Of a stretch of 64,000 nt of DNA, positions 20,552 through 30,643 are shown piece after piece; within the stretch, counting starts at the first letter, position 1; each line of letters begins with the position of its first letter. The stretch is from the NCBI GenBank assembly GCA_012934845.2, contig WNNJ02001540.1, forward strand, positions 1 to 64,000, in the 5' to 3' direction. Below the pieces are notes generated by a model. That model did not search any database. It was not told the DNA's origin and worked only from the letters and a program-made list of their open reading frames with translations. This stretch comes from Pomphorhynchus laevis. Its lineage: Eukaryota > Acanthocephala > Palaeacanthocephala > Echinorhynchida > Pomphorhynchidae. Made by a program: the position numbers and the translations under genes.

Positions 20552-20755
20552 CTATTATTACAATATAACCGCCTCCCGGGATCCGTCGTGGATTCCATAA
20601 ATATTTCAAATTTTAGCACAAATTAATGAAAATTTCATGTTGACAAAGGCTTTTGTGTTGACAAAGGCTAGTAAAAACGCCGAAACGTTAAAAATAATCT
20701 TGCAAATTCCCGGTTATTTTTTTCACTAATTTTCATTAATTTGTGCTAAAATTTG

Positions 20756-20757
<2 letters not shown>

Positions 20758-20819
<62 letters not shown>
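20758..20819. repeat. (TA)n microsatellite
   Basis: Pure TA run of about 62 bases. An apparent open frame of alternating Ile-Tyr through it is an artefact of the repeat. The text TTAGCACAAATTAATGAAAA on one side (20614) and its complement at 20729-20748 flank a degenerate GCCGAAACG element at 20640-20690. Confidence 0.9.
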
Positions 20820-20821
<2 letters not shown>

Positions 20822-20932
20822 AATATTATTATCAAATCGAACTCGAGAGCCCATTGAGGCTGCTTTCAAATAAATCGTTAAACAAATCAAATCAAGAATC
20901 GAGTAACAGCAGCGATTTTTCTTTTATAGCAC

Positions 20933-20985
20933 AATACAAGGGCTAAGCTTTCGGCGTAAAAGCCTTCTTCAGAGTTGTAAGTAGT
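20933..20985 (-). ncRNA. Hammerhead-like motif, CTGAAGA type
   Basis: Minus strand: ACAACT, CTGAAGA (allowed N), helix II AGGC/GCC with loop TTTTAC, GAAA, GCTTAGCC, CTT, then GTATTGT, which pairs weakly with ACAA. Core residues are right. Helices III and I are poor, so activity is doubtful. Confidence 0.45.
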
Positions 20986-21173
20986 TTATTAAACAGCTAA
21001 GAAAGTTCAAACTGAACTCGATTCTATATATATGTTACTCGATTCTATATATATTGAATTACAATTATTCATTAACAGCCTCCTATATATAGTATATATA
21101 TAGTTGTTACTAATAAGTAAACGGGGGAAACGGACATAACTGGGTATTGGAAACCATCACAGTTCATCAGCAA

Positions 21174-21227
21174 TCGAATCCCTATACCGGTTTCTGCTTA
21201 TTAAGCTTCATCAGTAGGGCCTATATT
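21174..21227 (-). ncRNA. Hammerhead ribozyme with CCGG palindromic helix III
   Basis: Minus strand: CCCTA and TAGGG form helix I. CTGATGA is followed by helix II GCTT/AAGC with loop AAT, then GAAA, the palindrome CCGG between A15.1 and U16.1, and cleavage after GTA. The architecture matches family A, but every helix sequence differs. All conserved core bases are intact. One A-A mismatch caps helix II next to the core. Confidence 0.8.
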
Positions 21228-21640
21228 TTTGTAACATGAAAGCTGAGCTTGATGAAGGGACAGTAATCTATACACCTTGCTGAACGGACAGTATATATAC
21301 CGATTCAAACGAAACTATTAAGATTATATATATTTATATTTATATATACATATATATACTGTCAGTACGTATTGATTGCTCGCACCAAAATTGTAAAATA
21401 TATTGTAACTATAAATTTAAATCAATTTATAAGCTACATCCGGTTGGGATCACGCTATGACCAAAATATATACGAAATATGATTATTGGTCTCTACTAAT
21501 TAATTCTTCAATTTATGTTTCGTGTTGCGGCTTCTTCAAGAAAGTTTAAACTGACATAATCGCGGAAATAAAAGCGTTTAAAAGTGATTAATTATAATCT
21601 ACTTAAAAAGTTAAACAATAATTGAAATGTAATTGATTAC

Positions 21641-21824
21641 CGTCTATAAAATCGGACATAAAAACTATGAAAAATGAAACAATTAAGTCATTCATTCCTT
21701 GAACATAACCACTAGCTGGGTGCTTGACAGCCCACAAAAACAGAATACGTTGAAACATTTCTTGAATTACTGGATTGTGAAGAGCTTTTATTTGTGGATT
21801 CATCCGGGGACAATCTATTGATAT
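21641..21824 (-). CDS. TBC1D22: TBC1D22-like Rab-GAP, internal exon (catalytic)
   Basis: Internal exon of a TBC-domain GTPase-activating protein for Rab proteins, which acts at cytosolic membrane faces and stimulates GTP hydrolysis. It reads ISIDCPRMNPQ from the first codon, giving the IxxDxxR arginine-finger motif, then FQRILFLWAVKHPAS and GYVQGMNDLI, giving the YxQ glutamine finger, then SFFIVFMSDFID. Both catalytic fingers are intact. The split right after Gln and the wording match vertebrate TBC1D22A/B closely. Acceptor TTAAAATTAG at 21825, donor GTAATC at 21640, phase 0 in and phase 1 out. Downstream exons are not found in the window. The TE cluster below may separate them. Confidence 0.85.
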
Positions 21825-21868
21825 CTAATTTTAAAGAATTAGCAAGCGAGTTTAATTGGAGTATGTAC

Positions 21869-21997
21869 CTGTCGAAAATCTTCTTTGTACATAGGTTCAA
21901 ATCTTTGATCAAAATAGCGATCAACAAGATTCCAATATTCATCGCGTTTACGCTCTAATATCAATTTGCTATCTTCTCGATTTCTTGGCATGTACAT
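21869..21997 (-). CDS. TBC1D22: TBC1D22-like Rab-GAP, upstream exon
   Basis: Forty-three codons reading MYMPRNREDSKLILERKRDE and YWNLVDRYFDQRF, then EPMYKEDFRQ, directly before the arginine-finger exon. It corresponds to the TBC1D22 segment GYLPxN...LQRKxxEYFxFIExYYDSR...TYRQ. Acceptor AAATTTAAG at 21998-22006, donor GTACAT at 21868. The intron to the next exon is only 44 bases (21825-21868). The M here is probably internal, not the start. The N-terminal part with the SWSGIP motif was not found upstream, where P1 insertions begin. Confidence 0.8.
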
Positions 21998-22680
21998 CTT
22001 AAATTTAGAAGTTAAATTTACATCATTATGCCAATTTGATTAATTTAAAAATTAATGGTTGTTCAGATAAAAATTCGAGTTTCAAAACTCGAATAGTTTT
22101 TGATACTATTCAAAAAGTATAAATAGTTTTCGATACTATAGAAACGGAAAAGCATTTTATGCATTTTAAAACATGGTGCAAATTCTGTGTAAATTGAAAT
22201 TTACAAGCTGGTCTCTTGGCATTTTATTGACTTTTAAATAAATGACGGCATTTTAATAAACGTGACATCAAAAATATAAGTAAATAGAATTTAATAAAAA
22301 ATTACAAATCAAATTCGCTTAATTTGTAATCATTTAAATTGTATTTTATATTCTAATAGCTTTCTTCCAACTTAATTTAAAATTAAGGTTTAAAATTAAA
22401 TAAAAAATTTAAGATGTTTTTTAATCTTCCAGCTAAAGAAAACTTATTCGTTTCAATAAATTTGAAACGATTATTATTCAATAACATAAATTTGACAAAA
22501 AATAAAAAACATTATATTTTATAAAAAATATAAACATTGTAAGTATAAATTTAATATCAAGTTAAAATTTAAAATTGAAATTTTAAATATTAAAATGATC
22601 CTTTATGTTCCAAAGTTTTGTAATAATATGGTATATTCGATAAATCAGATCAAATAACTCAGTTTACGTATTAATTAATA
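21998..22680. other. Intron of TBC1D22-like gene plus P1 end
   Basis: AT-rich with direct and inverted short runs (GTTTTTGATACTATTC, GTTTTCGATACTATAG at 22095-22140). A P1 terminus (AACTCAGTTTACG) lies at 22655, immediately before P1 coding sequence in the opposite orientation. Confidence 0.6.
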
Positions 22681-22689
22681 TCGGAAAAA

Positions 22690-23240
22690 TATCTTTCTGT
22701 CTATATGAATAAAATACTTAAATATATTGCAAGGTAATCGAAAGAAATATTGCAAGGTAATCGAAATTAATACTGGTATAAAACACTATTTCAGTATTAA
22801 TTCTACAAAAGAATTTTTAGAACAGACAAAAGGAATAAATTTTCAGAATATAAATACATACGATTTTAGTACGCTTTATACAAATCTAGATTTAGTAGAT
22901 ATTAAAGAAGCGTTAGTAAAATTAATTAATCTTATATTCGGAAAAAGATATACATATATATGTTATAATAATTATAACGCCTATCTAACAAAAATTAAAC
23001 CATCAAGTAAATATAAATATATGGATAAAATTGAATTAATAGAATCCTTAAATATTTTGATAAATCAAAATTATTTAAAAGTAGGGACATCTATATTTAG
23101 ACAAGTAAAAGGTGTTCCAATGGGTGGTAATAGTAGCCCAATTTTAGCTAACTTGTTTTTAAGCTTCATAGAATATGAATTTGTTCATGACTGTGTAAAA
23201 AACTATGTATTGCCTAGTTTAATATCTACTTAGTAGATAT
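22690..23240 (+). pseudogene. P1 Penelope-like RT, best fingers-palm fragment
   Basis: The longest intact P1 frame (168 codons from 22727). It shows INTGIKHYFSINSTKEFLEQ, then NINTYDFSTLYTNLDLVDIK (motif A-like DFSTLYT), EALVKLINLIF, YICYNNYNAYL, FRQVKGVPMGGNSSPILANL (motif B, the MGxxxSPxLA signature of Penelope-like RTs) and FLSFIEYEFVHD. It is cut just before the YIDD palm. It is the reference copy for fragments at 11.5, 23.4, 24.2, 55.0 and 55.4 kb. Sits within or just upstream of the TBC1D22-like gene. Confidence 0.85.
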
Positions 23241-23344
23241 TAAAGAAGCGTTAGAAAATGTAATGAACCAATAATTTAATTCAATTTAATATTCACAAAA
23301 AGATTGCCGCTACATACAGATAAAGATATACATATGTTATAATA

Positions 23345-23700
23345 ATTATATTGGAATCCAAAATTACATAAAAATCTAATAAAACCTAGGTTCATATGTA
23401 GTGCGTTTAAATGTACATTAAAACCACTTTCTGTCTATATGAATAAAATACTTAATGTAATTAAAGCACACTTCAAAATATATTGCAAAGTAATCGAAAT
23501 CAATACTGGTATAAAACACTATTTAAGTATTAATTCTACAAAAGAATTTTTAGAACAGACAAAAGGAATAAATTTTCAAAATATAAATACATACGATTTT
23601 AGTACGCTTTATACATATCTAGGTTTAGTAGATATTAAAGAAGCGTTAGTAAAATTAATTAACCTTATATTCGGAAAAATCATATATAAATTAAAAATAT
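23345..23700 (+). pseudogene. P1 RT N-terminal fragment, tandem to previous
   Basis: LYWNPKLHKNLIKPRFICSA (RT1-like PKLHK), then FKCTLKPLSVYMNKIL, and again the INTGIKHYLSINSTKE to LINLIFGK block up to 23678. It is almost identical to 22760-22950 where they overlap, so two staggered P1 pieces lie head to tail. Confidence 0.8.
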
Positions 23701-24224
23701 ATATAAACAAGATAAAGATAAATAATGTATAATTATATAAGATTTTATACAATTTATATTTTTGCATGAGCATTCATGCATACTATATAATTAAAAATAA
23801 AGATAAATAATAAATAATTATAAAAAATTTTATACAATTTATATATATAACGATAGAAGATTTTGTTGTCTTAATCTCAATCTTAATAAGATATAAAATT
23901 TTATTGTCAGTGCCAATATTGACATAAATATTTATACTATCTATAAATCAAAAATAAAGATAAATAATAAATAATTACATAAGATTTTATACAATTTATA
24001 TTTATATCAAAAAAAATTAAATTATAGCAGTTTAATATTTTATTAATTTTTTGCGGATTATATCAATTATTTAATACTGTTTTTTATAAAAAATTTAACG
24101 TAAAAATAAAGTTATTATCTATTATTATATAAAGATATAATAATAAATAAGTAATTATATAATTTTAATGTAAATTAAAATTATATAAATTAAAAAAAAT
24201 TATTATAAATTACAAAAATTATAT

Positions 24225-24420
24225 ATTTAACAAAAATTAAACCATCAAGTAAATATAAATATATGGATAAAATTGAATTAATAGAATTCCTTAAATATTA
24301 CGATAAATCAAAATTATTTAAAAGTAGATACATCTTTATTCAGACAAGTAAAAGGCGTTTCAATGGGAGGTAATAGTAGCCCAATTATAGCTGACTTGTT
24401 TTTAAGATTATTGACAATGA
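24225..24420 (+). pseudogene. P1 RT motif B fragment
   Basis: Starts at TKIKPSSKYKYMDKIELI and reaches the motif B text for a GVxMGGNSSPIIADLF segment with a frameshift near 24290. It ends abruptly at 24410. Confidence 0.7.
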
Positions 24421-25527
24421 TTAATAATCAATCATTAACAATAATTCAATGATTCAATATTAGTAATTAATAATGATTAAATATCGAGCGTGTGGAATTG
24501 TGGTGATTTTCTTCTGAATTTTATCAAATTTTCTGAGAAAGCCACCTATGTTTTTAGAATAGGATGGTGAGTGCTTCAACACCGGATAAATTCTTTTGCG
24601 TAGATGTTTTGCAAGCTGCTCGGTAGAGTTTCACTGTTGCGTGTAATTGGTATCTCAATGCATAGAGTTTTTGCTTGTGGATGTTCGGCAATGAATAACA
24701 TTCCTGTATTAGTATTCTTTGATGTTATGCCATTTCTGATACTTAAATCTCTGAAGTATTTGTTTATTACTTATGAATTAACTATTAATTAATAGTTAGC
24801 TAATTCTCGTATAATAGCTCGATGATAATTGGCGCTGTGCTTCATCATCAAAATCTTTCCTTGTCTACATGGTGATTTTACCTTTTTTATTCGCATTTTA
24901 AAACTATTTAATCTATAGGACTATTTTATATTCTTATCAGAACACTTATTTTTATGTTATTAATTTGTTGTTCACCCATAAATATTCAAAGGAGAAAGTG
25001 AATAGAATTTTTATTTCAATCAAATTTTCGATAGCTAAATTTTATCCTCAATGTTATTAATTTTATAGATAAAATTATATAAAAAGTTTTTAAAAATTAC
25101 TAATTATGTGATGATTACCATATCGCAGAAGTTCAAAACATCAAACTAAAATTCACAATGAATGACAAAATGAACAAAAAACAACATAATAACACTATTG
25201 TTTTAAATGACACTATAAAGAATAAACAACACTTCCAAAATATTTAAAATAACACTATTGTTTGGAACAATAATTTTAAAACATCAAATAATTTTAAATA
25301 ATGAATAAACTACAATTTTAAAATATTTGAACAAAATTAATTAAATATTTGAACAAAATTCAAAACAAAATTAATTACTTGATTGTAATTGGACCCCCTA
25401 CAATATCACAGAAGTTCAAACGATTAATTGTGCCTATATCTATCAAAACATCCAACTGAAATTCAAAATGAACAAAAAAATGAACAAAAACAACAGATAA
25501 AAACACAAAACCAATAAAAAAAGAACA
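24421..25527. other. No confident gene
   Basis: 24490-24790 has slightly higher GC. On the minus strand it gives protein-like stretches (LYALRYQLHATVKLYRAACK, LSGVEALTILF), but with frame breaks and no family I recognise. The plus-strand 62-codon frame at 24604 is its shadow. 25100-25500 contains two loose copies of GAAGTTCAAA...ATCAAACTGAAATTCA text. Confidence 0.4.
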
Positions 25528-25592
25528 TTATTCGAAACTTATTTAATTGAATATTTCGATGCCTAGCTGGCATCATCTTCAGCAATTGTAAA
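25528..25592 (-). ncRNA. Hammerhead ribozyme downstream of a GIY-YIG remnant
   Basis: Minus strand: TTGCTGAAGA gives the CTGAAGA core. It is followed by helix II GATGCC/GGCATC with loop AGCTA (six perfect pairs), then GAAA and a possible helix III ATATTC/GAATAAT. It lies just 3' of a decayed PLE endonuclease on the same strand, as expected for a PLE tail ribozyme. Helix I is not clear. Confidence 0.6.
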
Positions 25593-25599
25593 TAGTTAA

Positions 25600-26060
25600 T
25601 TATCGAGAAAGTAAATTATCATATTTACATTCAAGAATGCTTCTTCACTGAAATCACTTTACACCTATCAAACCCCTTTTTTTATTATCATTGCTTAAGG
25701 AATGATCTATAACAGATCATGATCCAATTATTTTTCAAACATAACATTTATGTTGGCTAATACGTTTTGATAAACTCTGCCTCTATTGATTTACATACAC
25801 TCTATCACAATCATCACAGAATATCTGATATAAAATACCATTTTTAGTGTAATGTGGCTTGCGTTAAAACAGATTTTTTATTGGCATTTTTCTATTATAA
25901 AGAACTATGCTATTTCTGAAATTCTCAAAACATTTTACGTTTAACTATTTTGCTGTTCCATCTATCATCAATATATTGTACATCCATATATTTTGTCTCT
26001 TGTTGAGGTCCTACAAGTCTAGTCGTAACGCTCGCTGTTCCCTTTGAATCAGATCAAAAA
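25600..26060 (-). pseudogene. PLE GIY-YIG endonuclease remnant (PLE-7)
   Basis: Minus strand reads KNGILYQIFCDDCDRVYVNQ, a stop, then RQSLSKRISQHKCYV and, later, SVIDHSLSND. This matches the GIY-YIG pattern: GxxYxIxC..C..xYVGQT, the R-Q-L-x-x-R-I-x-x-H helix, and the H-rich end. The catalytic Gly-Gln turn is VNQ. No RT is attached. The hammerhead at 25528-25592 lies downstream. Confidence 0.7.
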
Positions 26061-26199
26061 ACTGAGTCGAATTAAATTATTATATTAATTAAATTTTATT
26101 AAATTATTATAATTTAATAATTTAATATAAGATTTCATATAACTATATAAAGTTAAAATTTAAAATTGAAATTTAAAATTAAAGTTATTTTCAAGAATT

Positions 26200-26960
26200 G
26201 ACTAATTCATATAAATCAGAATATTATCATATATTATTATATTATACTTATCAGAACAAGGATAATAAATCACAAGGATGAACTGCTATGTAATCAGGTT
26301 TCGGCTCTTATTCCTTGATCGAACGTAGCAGCTGAGATAAATACATGCTAATGACGTATTTCCTTATTCGAATACAAAGTATAGAATTTATTATCCATCC
26401 ATAAAAATTTTCATCCAATGATTTTTAATTTATTTTTAAAATTATTGTGCTGATATATATATTTTACTATTTTCTGCTTGATGTTATTTTTATAGTAACC
26501 TAGTTTAAAATATGTATCTATTAAATTATTTAAATGATTTTGAAGAAAGCCAATATCATTACATATTGTTGCAATTCTTAAAATTTCATTATTTAATGTA
26601 TTATATTTAATATTATATGGTATGCATGAATACTCATGCAAAAATATGTTTCTTGTAAATTTAAATATGTCATCTTTACGATTTAAATTAAAAGTAGTTT
26701 TAATTGATGTTAATCTAATGTTCATATCTAAATATACACCTTCTTTACCATTAATATTGGTTTTATTAATAAAGCTACTTAGATAAATTTGTTCACTTAT
26801 ATAGTTCATATATTTCATATATTTATATAGTTTAGATTTATTTTTTACACAGTCATGAACAAATTCATATTCTATAAAGCTTAAAAACAAGTTACCTATA
26901 TTTGGGTACTATTACCACCCATTAAAACACCTTTTACTTGTCTAAATATAGATGTCTCTA
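26200..26960 (-). pseudogene. P1 C-terminus with 3' tail
   Basis: An open frame at 26890-26411 reads FLSFIEYEFVHDCVKNKSKL, then YKYMKYMNYISEQIYLSS, YLDMNIRLTS, the FKFTRNIFLHEYSCIPYN block and ILRIATICNDIGFLQNHLNN with LIDTYFKLGYYK (thumb), ending near IIG at 26411. Compared with 55850 the segment holding the palm FRYIDDICVFN is cleanly missing in frame, so this protein would be catalytically dead. Downstream (26400-26250) follow the TATTATCCATCC stop region and a P1 structured motif whose CTGATGA has decayed to GTGATTT. Confidence 0.8.
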
Positions 26961-27329
26961 CTTTTAAATAATTTTGATTTATCAAAATATTTAAGGATTC
27001 TATTAATTCAATTTTATCTATATATTTATATATGTATAAAAAAGAAGTATATAAAGAAGTATATCATCAGCGTACTGCACTGCTCTGAAGCAGAATTTAT
27101 TAGTTATAAATATATAAGAAGAAGCGTAAAGAGAATTAGGCCAAGCACTAAACCTTGAGGTATACTACCAGGGAGAGAAGATAAAGGAGAACATATTGAA
27201 TTAGAATGGACGAAAAATGATCGATCGGAGAGATATGAAGAAAACCAAGCCATGGTAGACGAAGAGAAGATAACTTATTGAATAAAAATTATTAGAATTA
27301 AATACACATATATCATAAAAATATCGAAA

Positions 27330-27420
27330 CATACATTTTAATATCTTTATATAGTTTAGATTTATTTTTTACACAGTCATAAACAAATTCATATTCTATA
27401 AAGCTTAAATAAAACTTTTT
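27330..27420 (-). pseudogene. P1 scrap around EYEFVYDC
   Basis: Short stretch reading FIEYEFVYDCVKNKSKLYKD, identical in context to 26890-26810. No flanking P1 domains. Plain remnant. Confidence 0.6.
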
Positions 27421-27856
27421 AATAGTTCAAGTAGAAAATCCACTACATAACAGCCTGCTACAGATCATGTCATCTCTTCTCTTTTTCAGAAAAACTACTA
27501 GAATAAAGAGGTCACAAGCATTTTACTTGGTAAAAAATGCAGATTTTTGTGTAAATATATTATGCATTATTAAAAATAATAAATTTTAAATATTTATAAA
27601 TGATACCTTATTAAATAATAATTGTCAAATAATCCTCTATTGTCAAAGTAATATTAAAAATAAATTTAAACTCATAAGTGCCAAATTTTTAAGAATGGAT
27701 AGTAAACAATAAATCCTGTATTAAATTATTTGTAATTATTTTTTGCTTAAATCTTAGCAATAAAATAATGTATATTATATTAAAATATAATACAATAATA
27801 TATGCAATAATATACATAATAAATAATATTTATTTAATAAATAATATTCCTACAAA
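27421..27856. other. No gene seen
   Basis: AT-rich, including a weak P1 N-terminal-like scrap near 27640-27715 on the plus strand (INNKFKLISAKFLRMDS, resembling the P1 C-terminus LSGKFLWMD) and ATAATATA-type low complexity at 27770-27850. Confidence 0.4.
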
Positions 27857-28085
27857 GGAAATCAGACATCCTTTACTATCCACGAAAGAATGTAACTTAA
27901 TTTTAAACAGAAATAATGAGATAGAATATCTCTTAATATCTTTTTGATATCTCTCGAAGAAATATGAAATTTTCACAATTAAATGCAGCACTGAACTCGT
28001 GTATATTTTATTTTGGTATCCTTCGTGGACGTCTGTTAAAAATTTAAATTGGAAATTTTGATAATTTGATAAATAATATATATTT
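27857..28085. repeat. Direct repeat, copy 1 (229 bp, about 98% identical)
   Basis: Begins GGAAATCAGACATCCTTTAC and ends near ATAATATATATTTA. Copy 2 lies at 28574-28803, 717 bases downstream. Only about four substitutions separate them. Non-coding. Confidence 0.9.
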
Positions 28086-28179
28086 ACAATATTTGTTTCT
28101 CAATATACTCTCAATCCTATAAAAAATACATAATTTATATACGTATCGGTATCTATAATCGATTAAAAAATTACCAAAA

Positions 28180-28259
28180 TTATAAAGCATAAGCATACTT
28201 TCTAAAGTCAATTGTCGCGGCCTGCTTTACAAATTCGGCATCTTCATCGTTATTACATA
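28180..28259 (-). CDS. Candidate terminal exon, unidentified gene
   Basis: Minus strand reads CNNDEDAEFVKQAATIDFRK then YAYAL and TAA at 28180-28182, after an acceptor TTTCAATAG at 28260. GC is well above the surrounding AT and the peptide looks like a real acidic, amphipathic C-terminus. The other strand is also partly open, so orientation is not certain. I do not recognise the protein. It sits between the two copies of the 229-bp repeat. Confidence 0.3.
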
Positions 28260-28573
28260 CTATTGAAAGTTTTTTTTAAAATCGAGTTTGCCTGTTTGTA
28301 GATCGAACATCGGGTGGCTATTTTCATATTAATGACGTAAAAGATAAGCTTCAAAGTTAAAACAAAATTTTTAAATTATCTAATGCGCGCATATAATGTA
28401 ATAAAAACAATGCAGTCGATGCTTTGAAGGAACTATATAGTAAAGTAAATAATTTTGATTAATTATTAAATTATATAAAATTGAATTATATCGAGTGCAG
28501 CGCTCGATTAAGAGCTCCGAAGCCATATTCATAGAAGCGCAACAGTTAAACAATGATTGCTACATTTGTCGGA

Positions 28574-28803
28574 GGAAATCAGACATCCTTTACTATCCAA
28601 GTAAGAATGTAACTTAATTTTAAACAGAAATAATGAGATAAAATATCTCTTAATATCTTTTTGATATCTCTCGAAGAAATATGAAATGTTCACAATTAAA
28701 TGCAGCACTGAACTCGTGTATATTTTATTTTGGTATCCTTCGTGGACGTCTGTTAAAAATTTAAATTGGAAATTTTGATAATTTGATAAATAATATATAT
28801 TTA
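28574..28803. repeat. Direct repeat, copy 2
   Basis: Near-identical partner of 27857-28085. Together they bracket a coding-like island at 28180-28550. Could be a segmental duplication or solo ends of an unrecognised element. Confidence 0.9.
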
Positions 28804-29259
28804 ATATAATTTATATGTAATTTTAAATGTTTTCAATAAACACCACATTTTCATGTTGTCTTCAATCTTAAGTTTTACGCGATTTAAAATATAAAATTTT
28901 ATGCTAAAATATAAATTTAAATATTTTAAGTGATTACAATAAATAGCTTAATAATATTCAATAACTCAAAAAAGCACAAATATTCAATTTTATTTTTTGT
29001 TCTCTGGTACTGATTAATATCACAATAAAAGAACTAGCAATTAATAACCTGCAATTAATATTAAACATGTATCTAGTTAAAAGGTAATAGTTATGATAAC
29101 ATTATTCCTATCGCAAATCTGGGTTTTCTAGTAAATTGATATTTTACATCAAGTATTATTTTCATATTGACATTTTAGTAAAATAATAAATAACTTTTTT
29201 TGGAAACAAACAACTGCTTCAACCATTTATCAATAATCAGATTGATTTGTCACAGTTAT
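28804..29259. other. No gene seen
   Basis: AT-rich sequence with no motif that I can support on either strand. Confidence 0.5.
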
Positions 29260-29411
29260 TCAATTATACTCGTAACTTTTTTGCTGCTCCTTCAATTTAT
29301 ATAATTGTTTAGATTGCCGTATGAAAGCATGAGCACTCTTATCTACAGACTTGTCAGCTAAATTGCGATACTTTTCAACTGATGGTTTTGAAATTTCTAG
29401 GCTGATTTTAA
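29260..29411 (-). CDS. Candidate terminal exon, unidentified gene
   Basis: A long pyrimidine tract (TATCTATTTTTTTTGTCAG) gives a strong acceptor at 29412. The exon then reads KISLEISKPSVEKYRNLADK, SVDKSAHAFIRQSKQLYKLK and EQQKSYEYN before TGA at 29260. The peptide is charged and helical, and ends in a KLKEQQKSY tail. I do not recognise it. Upstream exon phase should be 1. Whether it joins 29693-29795 is doubtful because the phases do not match directly. Confidence 0.4.
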
Positions 29412-29692
29412 CTGACAAAAAAAATAGATATTTTTTTATTGCAAAATTAATTAGATAACTACTCTCTAGAAATAAACTATCATCTTTTGTTTGAATTTTC
29501 ATCAGACATAACTTCTTTTTTCTATACAGTATAGACAAACAGTGCTGATTTTAACGGATTTATTGCCATCAGATTGTAAATTGTTCACGTCAAGTATTTC
29601 TCTTTAAAGTCTGACAAACGATACTTATTTTTTTAAAACATCGCCAGCCAAATGTCTTTATATTCTGTAAACAGAAAATATGTTCATTTGAC

Positions 29693-29795
29693 CTTATTTT
29701 AAATATGTCTGATTTTAAACTATGCATATCTGCTTCATCAATTAAAAAGTATAACGAAAAATACTGATTTGAAAAATAAAACAAAAATCGGAAAA
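29693..29795 (-). CDS. Candidate internal exon, unidentified gene
   Basis: Acceptor TTCTCTGTTTCAG at 29796 and donor GTCAAA at 29692 bracket 103 bases that are open only in the frame reading FRFLFYFSNQYFSLYFLIDE and ADMHSLKSDIFKI. The first half is hydrophobic enough for a membrane segment, the second half acidic. Unidentified. It lies on the same strand as the exons at 29260 and 30446 and may belong to the same gene. Confidence 0.3.
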
Positions 29796-30067
29796 CTGAA
29801 ACAGAGAAGAAACTTTTTAAAGGAAATTGGTTCAGCACTGTCTTACTAAAGGTCATGACATCGACAATATTCTACCCTGAATTCGAACCTTTAACATACT
29901 GCCCTTTGAGTCGGCTACAAACAAATATGTAAGTGAATCAAAAAAAACTTAACACTTTAGATAAAACTAATACATTTTATTTTTTGATAAAATACGAATT
30001 GAACTAATACATTAAATTGTTACAGTCGTCTTTAATGATGAGACTGATTACAACTTTACGTTTATTT

Positions 30068-30167
30068 AAGTATTATAAAAAGAAAGAATTAAGTAAAGAA
30101 AAAATAATAAATCGATTTTTATGAGTTAATTAAAGAATCAACATACATATTGGTACAAATAAATCCA
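30068..30167. repeat. 100-bp direct repeat, copy 1
   Basis: Identical over 100 bases to 30644-30743 (starts AAGTATTATAAAAAGAAAGA). A shorter third copy of its right part (TTAAAGAATCAACATA) lies at 30576. Confidence 0.9.
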
Positions 30168-30445
30168 GTTAATTGAATTATAATTCAATTAATAGTATAA
30201 TTTACTTATAATTCAATAATTATGCTTTAAATAAATTGGAATTATGCAAACAGCACAGCACACATCTCATGAGCTATTGCAATCGGTACAATGGATACGA
30301 TATGGGTGAAGATATTTGAATTTAATATTTAATAAACTATATAGGGTTGTAGGTTTTTCATGATAAATGTTTATATAACCATTAACGTAAAATATTATAT
30401 ATATTTTTACGATACATGATTAAACTATGATACATATTTATACAC

Positions 30446-30571
30446 TTTCAACATAGCTTTATGAACGGGGAATATTTGCTCGGCAATCACTAACCACGTT
30501 TTGGATACCGACACTGATATCAATTTAGAATGTATATAGGCTATTTGTATTAAAGCGGATACACTAGAAGG
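30446..30571 (-). CDS. Candidate internal exon, unidentified gene
   Basis: Forty-two codons in one phase-0 block, reading PSSVSALIQIAYIHSKLISV and SVSKTWLVIAEQIFPVHKAM then LK. Acceptor TCTTTAATTAG at 30572, donor GTGTAT at 30445. Codon use and balanced composition look coding against the AT-rich background, and the peptide suggests a helical repeat protein. Family not recognised. The acceptor side overlaps a sequence duplicated at 30068 and 30644. Confidence 0.4.
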
Positions 30572-30643
30572 CTAATTAAAGAATCAACATATCGGCACAA
30601 ATAAATCCAAAGTCAGCAGAGGGAATAAGTCGCTTTTATATAT

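Noticed and set aside
20743-20946. Frame with an Ile-Tyr repeat
   Set aside because: Produced by the (TA)n microsatellite.
24490-24790. Upstream TBC1D22 exon
   Set aside because: Minus-strand text looks coded in places, but lacks the SWSGIP and TWxLL motifs expected of the N-terminal TBC region and contains stops.
24604-24792. 62-codon plus-strand frame
   Set aside because: No motif. The opposite strand is more protein-like, and neither is convincing.
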